A stretch of DNA of 64,000 nucleotides from Lactobacillus johnsonii. Lineage in GTDB: Bacteria > Bacillota > Bacilli > Lactobacillales > Lactobacillaceae. Below the pieces are notes generated by a model. The model was not told the origin of the DNA and did no database searches. It saw only the letters and a program-made list of their open reading frames with translations. This document shows positions 9,467-18,536 of the stretch, one piece after another; the stretch's first letter is position 1, and every line of letters begins with the position of its first letter. A program made the position numbers and the translations under genes. The DNA lies in assembly GCF_014058685.1 (NCBI RefSeq), contig NZ_CP059055.1, positions 1,054,001-1,118,000 on the forward strand, in the 5' to 3' direction.

Positions 9467-10846
9467 TTAATCTTCCTCTAAAACGGAAGCTACTTTTTTA
9501 GTTTTAACAAAATAAACAACTAATCCAACTACTAAACCAACTAATGCTGGTACGAGCCATGAAAGTCCCATGTTTGCTAATGGTAAATGATTTCTAAGCG
9601 AAGCAACCGCTAAACCAAACGAGCTTTGACTTACAACGCTCGGAAAAGCAACTACCATGTCACCTAAAGCAGGAACAACAGTAAATAGGATTACAAAGAA
9701 GTAAACAACCCCATCTGTTTTAAATAATGGTGAAAAAACAGATAATAAGATTAATACCATTGATAATGGGTATAAGAACATCAACATTGGAGTTGACCAA
9801 GCGATGATTGTGTCTAATCCAAAGTTAGCTGCTAAGAATGATGCTAAACAACTAAGTGCCAACCAAGCATGGTAGCTGACTTGTGGGAAGTGCTTATGGA
9901 AGTCTTGTGCAAAAGCTGCAACTAATCCAACAGCAGTAGTTAAACAAGTAACAGTTAATAAGAAAGCAAGCAAGGCTTGACCAAATACACCACCATAAAC
10001 ATTAACGATTTGGTTAAATGCAACACCACCATTATCTGAAACCTTAAAACGGCCTAAGGACATTGCACCCATTAAGATTAACAATAAATAGATAAAGCCA
10101 ATAGCAAGAACTGCTAACAAACCAGATTTAGCAACTACTTTAGATACGCTCTTAGCATCTTTTTGTCCCATACCACGAACAGCTGTAACAACTGTAATAC
10201 CAAAGGCTAAACCTGCTAAAGCATCCATTGTGTTATAGCCTTCTAAGAATCCGTTAACTAATGCTCCGTGCTTGTAAGCACTTGTTACAGCTGCAGTTTG
10301 TGGGTTACCCAAAGGACGAGCAAAAGCAACAACGAATACTAAAAATAATAGAGATAAAAATAGTGGGTTTAATACTTTACCAACGTTAGACAAGATGTTG
10401 TTTTGATGGTAAGAAAATGCAAAGGCCGCTAAAAAGAATAAAGCAGAGAAGACTAATAAAGCCGGTCCCTGAGCATTCTTAGGAATAAATGGTGCCATTC
10501 CAACTGTAAATGAAACAGTGGCTGTTCTTGGAGTACCAAACAAAGGTCCAATTGTAGCATGGATTAAAACCATAAATACTACTGCAAATCCTGCACCTAA
10601 AGGCTTTCCAATGTCATAGACTCCATCAGCGTGGGTAATTGCAACAGCTAACACTGATAATAAAGGCAGTAATACACCAGTGATTAAAAATCCAACAGCA
10701 GCTGTTCCCCAATTTGCGCCAGCAAGTTGTCCTAAATGTAATGGAAAAATTAGGTTACCAGCCCCAAAGAATAAACCGAATAGCAAGGAAGCAACTACGA
10801 GATAGTCCTTCCATGTTAATTTACGTGATGTATAATCTGTCATCAT
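9467..10846 (-). CDS. brnQ: branched-chain amino acid carrier BrnQ
   Basis: BrnQ imports leucine, isoleucine and valine with a cation (LIVCS family) through the cytoplasmic membrane. From the ATG at 10846 it has 459 residues, arranged as about 12 hydrophobic helices. The N-terminal signature LLFGLFFGAGNLIFPLHLG is typical. The start is supported by GGAGGGAAGG upstream. The frame is open further upstream, but that extension would translate the T-box terminator and is not protein. Expression is under T-box control by uncharged tRNA. Confidence 0.94.
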   Translation of the reverse strand: MMTDYTSRKLTWKDYLVVASLLFGLFFGAGNLIFPLHLGQLAGANWGTAAVGFLITGVLLPLLSVLAVAITHADGVYDIGKPLGAGFAVVFMVLIHATIGPLFGTPRTATVSFTVGMAPFIPKNAQGPALLVFSALFFLAAFAFSYHQNNILSNVGKVLNPLFLSLLFLVFVVAFARPLGNPQTAAVTSAYKHGALVNGFLEGYNTMDALAGLAFGITVVTAVRGMGQKDAKSVSKVVAKSGLLAVLAIGFIYLLLILMGAMSLGRFKVSDNGGVAFNQIVNVYGGVFGQALLAFLLTVTCLTTAVGLVAAFAQDFHKHFPQVSYHAWLALSCLASFLAANFGLDTIIAWSTPMLMFLYPLSMVLILLSVFSPLFKTDGVVYFFVILFTVVPALGDMVVAFPSVVSQSSFGLAVASLRNHLPLANMGLSWLVPALVGLVVGLVVYFVKTKKVASVLEED

Positions 10847-10880
10847 ATTCCTTCCCTCCAGAAAATAAACATCTGAATAC

Positions 10881-11150
10881 AAAAAAAGTCCCTCAACCAA
10901 ATTACTTTGATTGAGGGACGCTTCAGCGTGGTACCACCCTTTATTTATATTGTTATCACTAACAATACCTTTCACGTGCAGCCAATTACTTGGCGATACG
11001 TTAGCACTATAATGGGTGCTCCCACTTCTTCTTACTCAAGATTAAGAATTAGAACTCGAAAGTGATTTTCATTTAATCTTAGAATTTATCTCCTCACACC
11101 TAACGAGACTCGCTGTAAATTAAGACTAAACTACTCTTCTTTCTCTTTGT
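10881..11150 (-). promoter_or_regulatory. T-box leader upstream of brnQ
   Basis: On the minus strand the leader carries the T-box core AGGGTGGTACCACG (plus positions 10927-10940). It ends in a terminator with a 9-bp stem GTCCCTCAA/TTGAGGGAC (10888-10919) and seven T residues (10881-10887). Upstream sequence containing AGCGAG and GGTGTGAGG fits a T-box Stem I. The bulge TGGT would pair with a tRNA ending ACCA, which suits tRNA-Ile, -Leu and -Val alike. I could not fix the specifier codon by eye. Confidence 0.92.
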
Positions 11151-11179
11151 TTTCAGATTAATTAAATTTGTTAATAATT

Positions 11180-11207
11180 ATTTTAATATAAACATCATAA
11201 ATGTCAA
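11180..11207 (-). promoter_or_regulatory. promoter of the brnQ T-box transcript
   Basis: On the minus strand TTGACA (11202-11207) is followed after 16 nt by TAAAAT (11180-11185), just upstream of the T-box leader. Confidence 0.7.
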
Positions 11208-11247
11208 CAATTTTTTTATATTTTTTCTTGTTAAAAAATCAATTTTA

Positions 11248-11994
11248 TTATCTAACTGTATTATCACCTGATAGAGTACTTAAAATAAGGGTGGATTTAT
11301 CATGTTCATCCCCTCTTTGTGCAGTTACACCACGTTTTCCAAAAAGTGAATTATCTCCGCTCAAAGTAGAGAGTTGATATTGAGCTACTTTAGTATTTTC
11401 AACCAAAGTATCACCAGAAGTAGTTGAAACCCTAAGTTCATCGCCTACTTCACTATTCTTCATCTTAAAATCTCCGCTTACTAACTTAACTTTTCCCTGA
11501 TTTACTACTACATCCGTACAATCAATATCTCCTGATGTAGTAGTTAATTTAGCATCTTCAACTTCTACTTTCTTCAAATCTAGGTCTCCACTTACTGCAA
11601 ACCCCATTAAAGCTTCTAATTTTAAACTTTCTAAACTAGAATCTCCACTTACCGAGCTCGCATTTAACATGTGTAAGTGCTGATCTTCTGGCACAGTAAT
11701 TACTAACTCTCCCCTGTCTTTATCTGTAACTATGTTTATTTCAATAATCCCTTTTTTCCAAAACTTACCTGGTTTACGCTCTACCTTAGGTTCTTTAATT
11801 TCAAGCAAGTTTTCATTAAAGACTAAACTTGGTTTCTTATCGACTGGTCCACGATAGTGAACTTCAAAATGATCTCCTGCTTTAATTTTTAGGTCTAGAT
11901 CAATTAAATCAAGTTTCAAATCAGTAAAACTATCGTTACTTAAAATTTCATTAACATATTCATTCTTCGTTTTCTCACTTGTATTGAAAAACAT
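11248..11994 (-). CDS. DUF4097 beta-strand repeat protein
   Basis: This protein of unknown function has 248 residues. The C-terminal two thirds is a ladder of short beta strands, each turning at a SGD motif (SGDSSLE, SGDLDLK, SGDIDC, SGDFKMK, SGDTLVE, SGDNSLF, SGDNTVR). This is the DUF4097 fold (adhesin-like right-handed helix). There is no signal peptide or anchor, so it is probably cytoplasmic. I start at the ATG at 11994 because GAGGTGG lies 5 nt upstream; a GTG at 12003 would overlap that site. It is a single gene with no clear partner. Confidence 0.8.
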   Translation of the reverse strand: MFFNTSEKTKNEYVNEILSNDSFTDLKLDLIDLDLKIKAGDHFEVHYRGPVDKKPSLVFNENLLEIKEPKVERKPGKFWKKGIIEINIVTDKDRGELVITVPEDQHLHMLNASSVSGDSSLESLKLEALMGFAVSGDLDLKKVEVEDAKLTTTSGDIDCTDVVVNQGKVKLVSGDFKMKNSEVGDELRVSTTSGDTLVENTKVAQYQLSTLSGDNSLFGKRGVTAQRGDEHDKSTLILSTLSGDNTVR

Positions 11995-12110
11995 TTCAGC
12001 CACCTCGTTTTATTATTCACTCATTATTTTTATTTGGTTTTAATTTTACTATCATACAAATATTTTTCAATAACTTATTACTAAGTGGCTAAAATTGATA
12101 ACTAAGATGC

Positions 12111-12149
12111 AAAAAAGACAACCTAAACATACAGTTTAAGTTGTCTTTT
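12111..12149 (-). terminator. terminator of the alcohol dehydrogenase gene
   Basis: A long stem (AAAAGACAAC-TAAAC paired with GTTTA-GTTGTCTTTT) has a T run on the minus strand. It lies just beyond the 12156 stop. Confidence 0.85.
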
Positions 12150-12155
12150 GAGATT

Positions 12156-13201
12156 TTACTTATCATTAACAATGATCAACGACTTAATTGCATCACGATT
12201 ACTCATTGCTTCATACGCATCTTGAATATGATCTAAATCAAAACTCTTGGTAAATACCTTACCTGGATTGATTTTACCATCAAGAACTGCTTGTAATAAA
12301 ACTTCTTTATCAGGTTTAGTTACAGAAGCGATACCACCACGCAAACCTACATTCTTCCAGAATAATTGGTTTGACTTAGGTTCTGCATGTGTGGTACACC
12401 CACTCTACCAATCACAGCACCAGGACGAGCAATTTGACCAGCTTGTTCAATAGCACTTTCTGCACCAACACATTCTAGCACTGCATCAGCCCCAGCATTT
12501 TCCTTAGTTAAGGCCAGCACATCCTTAACAGCTTCTTCGTCTCGACTCGAAACAATATCAGTTGCACCAAATTCTTTACCTAATTGTGCACGATCATTAT
12601 GGTGAGATAAAAGAATAATTTTTTCAGCACCCAATAACTTGGCACCAATTATACCGGCAAGACCAACAGCACCATCCCCAATTACGGCTACAGTGTAACC
12701 AGGTTTTACTTCAGCATTTAAAGCTGCATGATAACCAGTTGCCATTACATCTGATAAAGTTTGAAGGGATGCCAATTGATCATCAGTGTAGTCTTCTGGC
12801 TTTCCAGGAATTTTAACTAAACCTGAATTTGCTAGTTGATATTTCATGTATTCTGCTTGATATCCCCCGTTTGTTCCTGACTTTTGATTTAAGCAGTTAC
12901 CTTCAAATCCGTTAATACATGCAACACAGTGGCCACAACCATGAGTAAATGGAACAATGACAAAGTCATTTGGTTTAATATCTGTTACATCATCACTAAC
13001 TTCTTCAACCACACCAATTGCTTCATGGCTAATCAATGAACCAGATTCACGGTCGGCAATATCTCTAAACCACCATAAATCTGAACCATAAACACTCGCA
13101 CGAATCACTCGAATAATAGCTTGATTTTCTCCATCAATCTTTGGCTTCTCTACTTCTTTTACTTCAACTTTACCAGGTTCTACAAAAACTGCTGCTTTCA
13201 T
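12156..13201 (-). pseudogene. zinc-dependent alcohol dehydrogenase, frameshifted
   Basis: The first 280 or so residues form a good medium-chain alcohol dehydrogenase. They include GHE-type HEAIG near residue 59, structural zinc cysteines at 89, 92, 95 and 103 (CGHCVAC...GNC), and the NAD(P)-binding GDGAVGLAG. The frame then breaks at VPHMQN and stops. The rest of the C-terminus (RGGIASVTKPDKEV to IVNDK) continues in another frame to 12156. Removing two bases from the CACACA tract (TGTGTG at 12388-12393 on the plus strand) restores VPHAEPKSNQLFWKNVGLRG, which joins the parts perfectly. So a CA duplication has inactivated the gene, unless it is a sequencing error or a slippery switch. Confidence 0.88.
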
Positions 13202-13316
13202 ATTCTATATCCTTTCGTTTCATTAACTTACACAGATAGTTTAAATTAAAAAAGTACCACCTACAATTGCTAAAAAAACATGCTACTATTCATTTTACGT
13301 ATGACACACTCGCAAA

Positions 13317-13344
13317 CAAAAAATCGGATCTATACGATCCGATT
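13317..13344 (-). terminator. terminator after the PepSY gene
   Basis: A 9-bp perfect stem (AATCGGATC with GATCCGATT) with a 5-nt loop is followed by T residues on the minus strand. It lies 9 nt after the PepSY stop. Confidence 0.9.
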
Positions 13345-13352
13345 CTAAGTTC

Positions 13353-14000
13353 TTAATTATTCTTATCTTCTTTGCTAGTCTTATTTTCTTTGTGATCTAC
13401 TTGATCCTTCTTTTCACTATCTTTCTTATCTTTTTTGTCTTCATCAGTCTTAGTCTTTAAGATTTTTTGACTTTTAGCATCAATCTTAACTTCAGTTTCT
13501 TTATTGCCATCTTTTAATTCAACTTCCCAAACTGGTTGCTGATCATCCATTTCTAAAGACCACTTAACAGCCTTACCAGATGCCTTAGTTTGGGCAAGTT
13601 TTGTAGCTTCACTACGGCTTATTAAGCCATTTAGATCTAAGGCCTCTTCTTTATCATCTGCATCTAAGTTTTCTGACTTAGCTTTTAAAATTTTGCCACT
13701 ACTTGCATCAATTTTAACTTTATATTCTTTTTCTGAATCAAAGCCCTCTACTTCATAAATATATTTATTTTTCTTATTCTTTAGTCCAATCTCCTTAATT
13801 GATTTTGAGCCATACTTTTCATTAAATTTATTAATTACATCACTTTGAGAAAGATTGATTGAGTTAGAAGTTTGTGTTTGTTCCGTAGCTTGTCCACCAG
13901 TAGATGCTTGAGCTTGATTAATTAAAGTAAGACTAGTTCCACCAAGGGCTAAACCTAAAACAGCTGCGCCTAATGATAATCTCTTAATGTTTGTTCTCAT
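13353..14000 (-). CDS. secreted PepSY-domain protein
   Basis: The 215-residue protein begins with a signal peptide (positively charged start, LGAAVLGLALGG core, probable cut after NQAQA). Two PepSY-like units follow, about residues 50-110 and 128-185, each ending in a KVKIDASSGKILK or EVKIDAKSQKILK strand. The last 30 residues are a K/D/E-rich tail. PepSY domains are thought to inhibit or chaperone peptidases at the cell surface, but no substrate can be named. It follows the histidine kinase gene by 130 nt on the same strand, and may be a target or co-transcribed member of that two-component system. Confidence 0.85.
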   Translation of the reverse strand: MRTNIKRLSLGAAVLGLALGGTSLTLINQAQASTGGQATEQTQTSNSINLSQSDVINKFNEKYGSKSIKEIGLKNKKNKYIYEVEGFDSEKEYKVKIDASSGKILKAKSENLDADDKEEALDLNGLISRSEATKLAQTKASGKAVKWSLEMDDQQPVWEVELKDGNKETEVKIDAKSQKILKTKTDEDKKDKKDSEKKDQVDHKENKTSKEDKNN

Positions 14001-14130
14001 AATAGAATCCTCACTTTTTCTTCAAATTTATTTTTTATTGCTTAACTTTATATATTTAGTTTACGAAAAAACGAGGATGAAAAAACTAAGAGCAGATATA
14101 AATTAAATGAAGATTTTTTCATTTTAATCA

Positions 14131-15483
14131 TTAGAGTGGTAATTTTATTTCAAAAATCGTCCCTTTAGGAGTATTAGCTGAAACACTAATTTTTCCATGA
14201 TACTTGGTAACAATATCTTTTACAATAGCTAAGCCAATTCCAGTACCTTTAATCTGACTAGAGTGAGCTTGATCTTCTCGATAAAAACGATCAAAAATCT
14301 TATCATAATTTTCTTCTCTAATACCAATTCCCTGATCCTTAACTCTTAAAATTAAGTACCCATTATCTTTTTGCAATTCTACCTTTATTTTGGCATTGTC
14401 TTGAGAATACTTGGCCGCATTGTCTAACAAATTATGAACAATTAAGCGAAAATCTTTAATTTCAATTGGATAAAAAAGTTTTATTGGACTTGAAATATAG
14501 ACACTACAAGTATTATATTCTTGTTCAAGAATTTCACTCTCTTTTTGAACTATTGGCACTAGATCAATGGGCTCAATTGACTGGTGCTGTTTCTTAGCTC
14601 GTCCTAATTCCAAAAGTTCATTAACCAGTATTTCCATCCTACTTGATTCAGAGTCAATATATTGGAGGGACTTTGCGACAATTTCGGGATGTTCTTTACC
14701 GCGTCTTTTAATCAAATTAATGTGGCCACGGATTGCAGCAAGCGGCGTCTTCAATTCATGAGATGCATCAGTAACAAATTGTTGTTCACGCTGAATTGCC
14801 TTATCTTGATACTCTAGCAATTTATTAAAAGACTGCGCTAAGTGGTGAATTTCTGCTGGTTGTTTCGGCACGAATACTTTCTTTTTTGCCGTGGTTTGAT
14901 GTTCAATTGCCTCAATATCTTGATCTATTTTCTCTAGTGGCTGACTCCATTTTCTTGAAAAACGTTTAATTAAAGGAATCGAACAAATGATGGCAATTAA
15001 ATTTAAAATAATGATTGCAAGTAATAAATGGGTAATTAAGTTGAAAAGATCGTCAACATTTAAAATCACAGAAATTCGATAGCCATCTTCATTTGCAGTC
15101 CGTAAATAATAAACGCTATTTTCCATAAAAACAACATTATTGTAATTCCTATGATTCTTTACTTTTTCAAATAATTCTTCCCCATCTTCCGAATAGACAG
15201 TCTTGCCCTTAGGAGTTTTCAGTGAAATCGCATCATTACTTTGTCTAGCAAGATAAGCATTTAGAAATAATTTCCATTCATTTTTATTCTTATGCTCATC
15301 ATGGTCACTAATATTATCACTAATTGTATCAATAACTTCTTCTGCTTGCTCATGAGCATTATTATAAATGAATGCTGTTGAAATACCAGCAAATGCTAAA
15401 TTAACTAGGAAGAGAATAATAATGAATAAAGTTAGAAACAACTGTGTTAATTGTTGGGAAGTTGTTCTTATTTTTTTATTCAT
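14131..15483 (-). CDS. sensor histidine kinase
   Basis: This membrane sensor has 450 residues. One helix spans about residues 12-38 and a second about 147-170, with an extracellular sensor of about 110 residues between them. A HAMP-type linker follows (RKWSQPLEKIDQDI). The HisKA box is DASHELKTPLAA with phospho-acceptor His242, and the ATPase domain shows DNAAKYSQ, DQGIGI and GTGIGLAIV. It overlaps the regulator gene by 8 nt, so the two form a pair. The signal is unknown; the extracellular domain is lysine- and asparagine-rich and not a domain I recognise. Confidence 0.93.
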   Translation of the reverse strand: MNKKIRTTSQQLTQLFLTLFIIILFLVNLAFAGISTAFIYNNAHEQAEEVIDTISDNISDHDEHKNKNEWKLFLNAYLARQSNDAISLKTPKGKTVYSEDGEELFEKVKNHRNYNNVVFMENSVYYLRTANEDGYRISVILNVDDLFNLITHLLLAIIILNLIAIICSIPLIKRFSRKWSQPLEKIDQDIEAIEHQTTAKKKVFVPKQPAEIHHLAQSFNKLLEYQDKAIQREQQFVTDASHELKTPLAAIRGHINLIKRRGKEHPEIVAKSLQYIDSESSRMEILVNELLELGRAKKQHQSIEPIDLVPIVQKESEILEQEYNTCSVYISSPIKLFYPIEIKDFRLIVHNLLDNAAKYSQDNAKIKVELQKDNGYLILRVKDQGIGIREENYDKIFDRFYREDQAHSSQIKGTGIGLAIVKDIVTKYHGKISVSANTPKGTIFEIKLPL

Positions 15484-16171
15484 TATCGTCCACCTTTCTT
15501 AAGCAATAGCCATATCCACGAACTGTTTTAATCAAATTACGATATTTTCCCAACTTATTTCGCAGCGCTCTTATATAGACATCAACTGTGTTAGTTTGAC
15601 CGACAAAATCATATCCCCATACGATATCTAATAATTCATCCCGGCTTTTAACTTTTTCAGGATCATTCATTAATTCACATAGCAATGCATATTCTTTTGG
15701 AGTTAAGTAGATTTCCTCACCCTTGCACCAAAATTTATGAGAAACCAAGTCAATTTTTAAAACACTAAATTCTAAGGTAGAACTGACAACCCGTCTCTTT
15801 TCTCGTTCCAATCTTCTAAGAATCACTCTAATTCGGGCGAAAAGTTCTTCTATTTCAAAAGGCTTGGTCATATAGTCGTCTAAGCCTTGATCTAAAGCAT
15901 TACTAATGTCAGAAGCTTGGTTACGGGCAGTTAACATAATAATAGGAATGTCACTAACTTTTCTAATTCTTCTTAAGACAGTGATGCCATCATAAACAGG
16001 TAACATCCAATCTAAAAGGATTAAAGTTGGTTTTTCTTTTTCAAAAAATTCAAGACCTTCTTTACCATCTTTAGCCCAGACTACCTCATAGCCTTCTAAT
16101 TCAAGCTCTGGTTGAATAAAACTAGCTAGGCTCTCCTCATCTTCAATTAAAAGAATTTTTGTTTTTTCCAT
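15476..16171 (-). CDS. OmpR/PhoB-family response regulator
   Basis: The 231-residue protein has a receiver domain, with Asp10-Asp11 in the acidic pocket, phosphorylated Asp54 in LLDWMLP and the KPF lysine. A winged-helix DNA-binding domain follows (LTPKEYALLCELM; VDVYIRALRNKLG; TVRGYGYCL). The start has a GGGGGG site directly upstream. It is first in an operon with the histidine kinase and perhaps the PepSY gene. Sequence style is closest to ArlR/CiaR-type regulators, an impression that I cannot test here. Confidence 0.94.
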   Translation of the reverse strand: MEKTKILLIEDEESLASFIQPELELEGYEVVWAKDGKEGLEFFEKEKPTLILLDWMLPVYDGITVLRRIRKVSDIPIIMLTARNQASDISNALDQGLDDYMTKPFEIEELFARIRVILRRLEREKRRVVSSTLEFSVLKIDLVSHKFWCKGEEIYLTPKEYALLCELMNDPEKVKSRDELLDIVWGYDFVGQTNTVDVYIRALRNKLGKYRNLIKTVRGYGYCLRKVDDNE

Positions 16172-16265
16172 ATCTTACCCCCCTGCTTTCCAACTCACCT
16201 TTAGCATTGCTTTAAAATAGTAAATTCAATATTAATTTGATTCTTTTTATTTTAAATGTCTATTA

Positions 16266-16298
16266 AAATAGCTCTAAGTAAACTGCTTGGAGCTATTT
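16266..16298 (-). terminator. terminator after the Nudix gene
   Basis: A 9-bp stem AAATAGCTC/GAGCTATTT extends by AAG/CTT over one mismatch, with a short T stretch on the minus strand. It lies 12 nt beyond the stop. Confidence 0.7.
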
Positions 16299-16309
16299 GT
16301 AATAAATTT

Positions 16310-16933
16310 TTATTCAAACTTAGTATCCCAATTTGGATCATTATTTGCTTCAAAACACATTGCAATTTGTTCCTCTGTGTTTCTATCAATAGATAAGTTT
16401 GGCAAATTGTCTAGAGGAAAGTAGTCACAAGCATCTGTTTCATCATTAGGAGTAAATGTACCACCTAATTCTTTACATAAAAAGAAAATCTTAGTAACGT
16501 TAGTCGCTAAAATTGGCTTATTATGATGATTACGATCTTGAACTGCAATAATTTTAATTGGTTCTACTTTTCTACCAGATTCTTCAAAAGCCTCTTTAAC
16601 ACAGTTATCTGCGACAGTTTGATCATAATCGTTCCAGCCGCCGGGCAATGACCATTCTTGAGACATTTTTTCACGAACTAATAAGATTTTATTATCTTTA
16701 AAAATTGCAGCTCGAGTCTCAATTTTAGGAGTTTGATATCCCTCATCTCCAAGAAACAAGGTTTTAATTTTTTCTTCTGGAATTCCAGTCCTAGCAGCCA
16801 TCATTTCACCAGCAATACGCCGAATTTCTTCATAGCGTTCACGATCAAAAACATCATGGCCATATCTTAATCCGGCTTGCGCTAGGCTCTGCAAATCCAT
16901 TGCCCAATTTGCAATTTGATCATTTGTTTTCAT
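16310..16933 (-). CDS. Nudix hydrolase with N-terminal Nudix-associated domain
   Basis: The 207-residue hydrolase should cleave a nucleoside diphosphate linked to another group. Residues 1-60 form the helical domain seen at the front of this subfamily (Nudix_hydro_N). The Nudix box is GGWNDYDQTVADNCVKEAFE followed by ESG, with the metal-binding KEAFEESG core intact. The usual first Glu is Gln (YDQT), which is tolerated in some subfamilies. It lies 22 nt after the HAD gene, so they are probably co-transcribed. The substrate is not predictable from the sequence. Confidence 0.88.
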   Translation of the reverse strand: MKTNDQIANWAMDLQSLAQAGLRYGHDVFDRERYEEIRRIAGEMMAARTGIPEEKIKTLFLGDEGYQTPKIETRAAIFKDNKILLVREKMSQEWSLPGGWNDYDQTVADNCVKEAFEESGRKVEPIKIIAVQDRNHHNKPILATNVTKIFFLCKELGGTFTPNDETDACDYFPLDNLPNLSIDRNTEEQIAMCFEANNDPNWDTKFE

Positions 16934-16955
16934 TTTTCAATCACCTAAAATTTAC

Positions 16956-17555
16956 TTAATGGTTAGAAATATATTCTTGTAATTCGCCAAGCTTATCAAT
17001 CTTAAAAGTAAAAGCTAACATACCAAGCTTCTTTGCTGCATCGGTGTTTGCTTTTAAATCATCGATAAATATACTCTCTTCTGGATTTAAAATATAGCGA
17101 GCAATTAATCTTTCATATATTCTTCTATCTGGCTTCATTAATTTCTCTTGGGCAGAAAAAACATAACCATCAAAATAATTGCCCATCTCAGAATTTTTAA
17201 CAAAATTAGCAAACTGCATTCCCGTATTGGATAAACCGTAAATCTTATAGCCTTGTTTACGTAGTTCCTCCATATAATTAAAAACTGGCTCATAGAAATC
17301 AACATTTTCTGGCCAAGTTACCATAATTTGCTTAACCTTACTTTTTAATTTATCCGGAACTTTACTAATAAAAATTTCAGTGGCTTCTTCCTCGGTAATT
17401 TTTCCAGAGTCTATTTCGCCCCACTCTTTAGATTCAAAAATAGTTTTTCTAATTAGATCATGATCCTCGGGACTCAATTCATAATGATTTAAAATCTCAT
17501 CTAGATTGTAGTTCATAATGACATTTCCAAAGTCAAAAATAATATTCTTAAGCAT
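16956..17555 (-). CDS. HAD-superfamily hydrolase (subfamily IA)
   Basis: This 199-residue phosphatase-like protein carries the four HAD motifs. They are DFGNV near residue 8 (nucleophile Asp8), SNT near 115, the lysine in MKPDRRIY, and IFIDD near 168. The second acidic residue after the nucleophile is replaced by Asn in DFGNV, as in the YihX-like branch, which still hydrolyses sugar phosphates. GAGGGG precedes the ATG. The Nudix gene follows closely. Confidence 0.88.
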   Translation of the reverse strand: MLKNIIFDFGNVIMNYNLDEILNHYELSPEDHDLIRKTIFESKEWGEIDSGKITEEEATEIFISKVPDKLKSKVKQIMVTWPENVDFYEPVFNYMEELRKQGYKIYGLSNTGMQFANFVKNSEMGNYFDGYVFSAQEKLMKPDRRIYERLIARYILNPEESIFIDDLKANTDAAKKLGMLAFTFKIDKLGELQEYISNH

Positions 17556-17809
17556 TAACTTCCCCTCTATCTTTAATAGTCTATAGTAAAAATATTGCTC
17601 TTTTTGCTAGAATCTTGCAAGAAAAAACTAGAGATTTGATAAACCCTCGTCTTAAGGATTAATTATTATCTTATCGACCGCTCTGATTCATAAGTAAAGT
17701 ATCTCCTCTTACTTTTTGTCAGTTATAATTATATACTGATTAAAAGTAAGTACAGTGCTAATTTTTTAATAAAAATTATACTTTTCCCTATAATCTGGAA
17801 CAATTAAAT

Positions 17810-18363
17810 TTACATCTTGCCGCCAAATACTGGGAGGACGCCTGCTTTACCATAATCAACCGGGGTAAACTTCTTAAGTTTATCCATATCTTCATCACTG
17901 ATTACAAAATCAATTTCAGCATTACTCTTCATATGTGCAGGATTTGCAGACTTAGGTAATACAACACAGTTAAGTTTCCAATCATAACGAATACATAATT
18001 GAGGTACGGTTACACCATACTTATTACCGATCTTTTTAATTTTTGGATCATTTAGAGGAGCACGGTGAGCAATTGGTGAGAAAGCTTCAACTACAATATC
18101 ATTTCCTTGAATGTAATCAATTAAGTTCATCGGGGTTTCACCAATGTAAACTAAAATTTGATTAACAGCAGGTTTAGTAGAACTATTCTTCATTAAGTTA
18201 TCTAAATCTTCTTTTTCAAAGCTGGGGGGGCACCAATTGTACGTAACTTTCCTTCTTCGACTGCTTTAGGTGTTTGATCATCAGGAATCTCCCATATCCC
18301 AAGTGCCATCTCAGGAATTTTTAAACCATTATTCATGGTTAAAGTTTCATCAAAAATAGACAT
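17810..18363 (-). pseudogene. aldo/keto reductase, internally deleted and frameshifted
   Basis: The start (MSIFDETLTMNNGLKIPEMA, AAAGGG site upstream) and the C-terminal third (ILVYIGETPMNLIDY to VFGGKM) are clearly aldo/keto reductase. Between them KAVEE runs straight into GKLRTIG, so roughly 100 residues are missing. These include the catalytic Asp, Tyr, Lys and His. The frame is also lost in a run of seven G (18224-18230); eight would restore it into SFEKEDLDNL. The deletion ends are similar (VEE and an expected KEGK), suggesting short-repeat recombination. The gene cannot encode an active enzyme. Confidence 0.9.
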
Positions 18364-18536
18364 AGAATCATCCCTTTCTTTGCTAATTTCATTTTAAAAG
18401 AAAAATTTTTAACTACCTAAGATTTAGAATGCATCAATTTCTATAACTTAAATGCATATTTTGCTTATTTCCATCTTAATTACCGTCTTTAAATGTTGTA
18501 AAATGCTAATATTAGTAAATTGTAAGGAAAGATAAA

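Noticed and set aside
10714-10914. Plus-strand 66-residue frame over brnQ and its leader
   Set aside because: It is antisense to brnQ and the T-box, with no recognisable product.
10847-10975. Upstream extension of brnQ to a longer protein
   Set aside because: It would translate the T-box terminator and core; the ATG at 10846 has a strong ribosome binding site.
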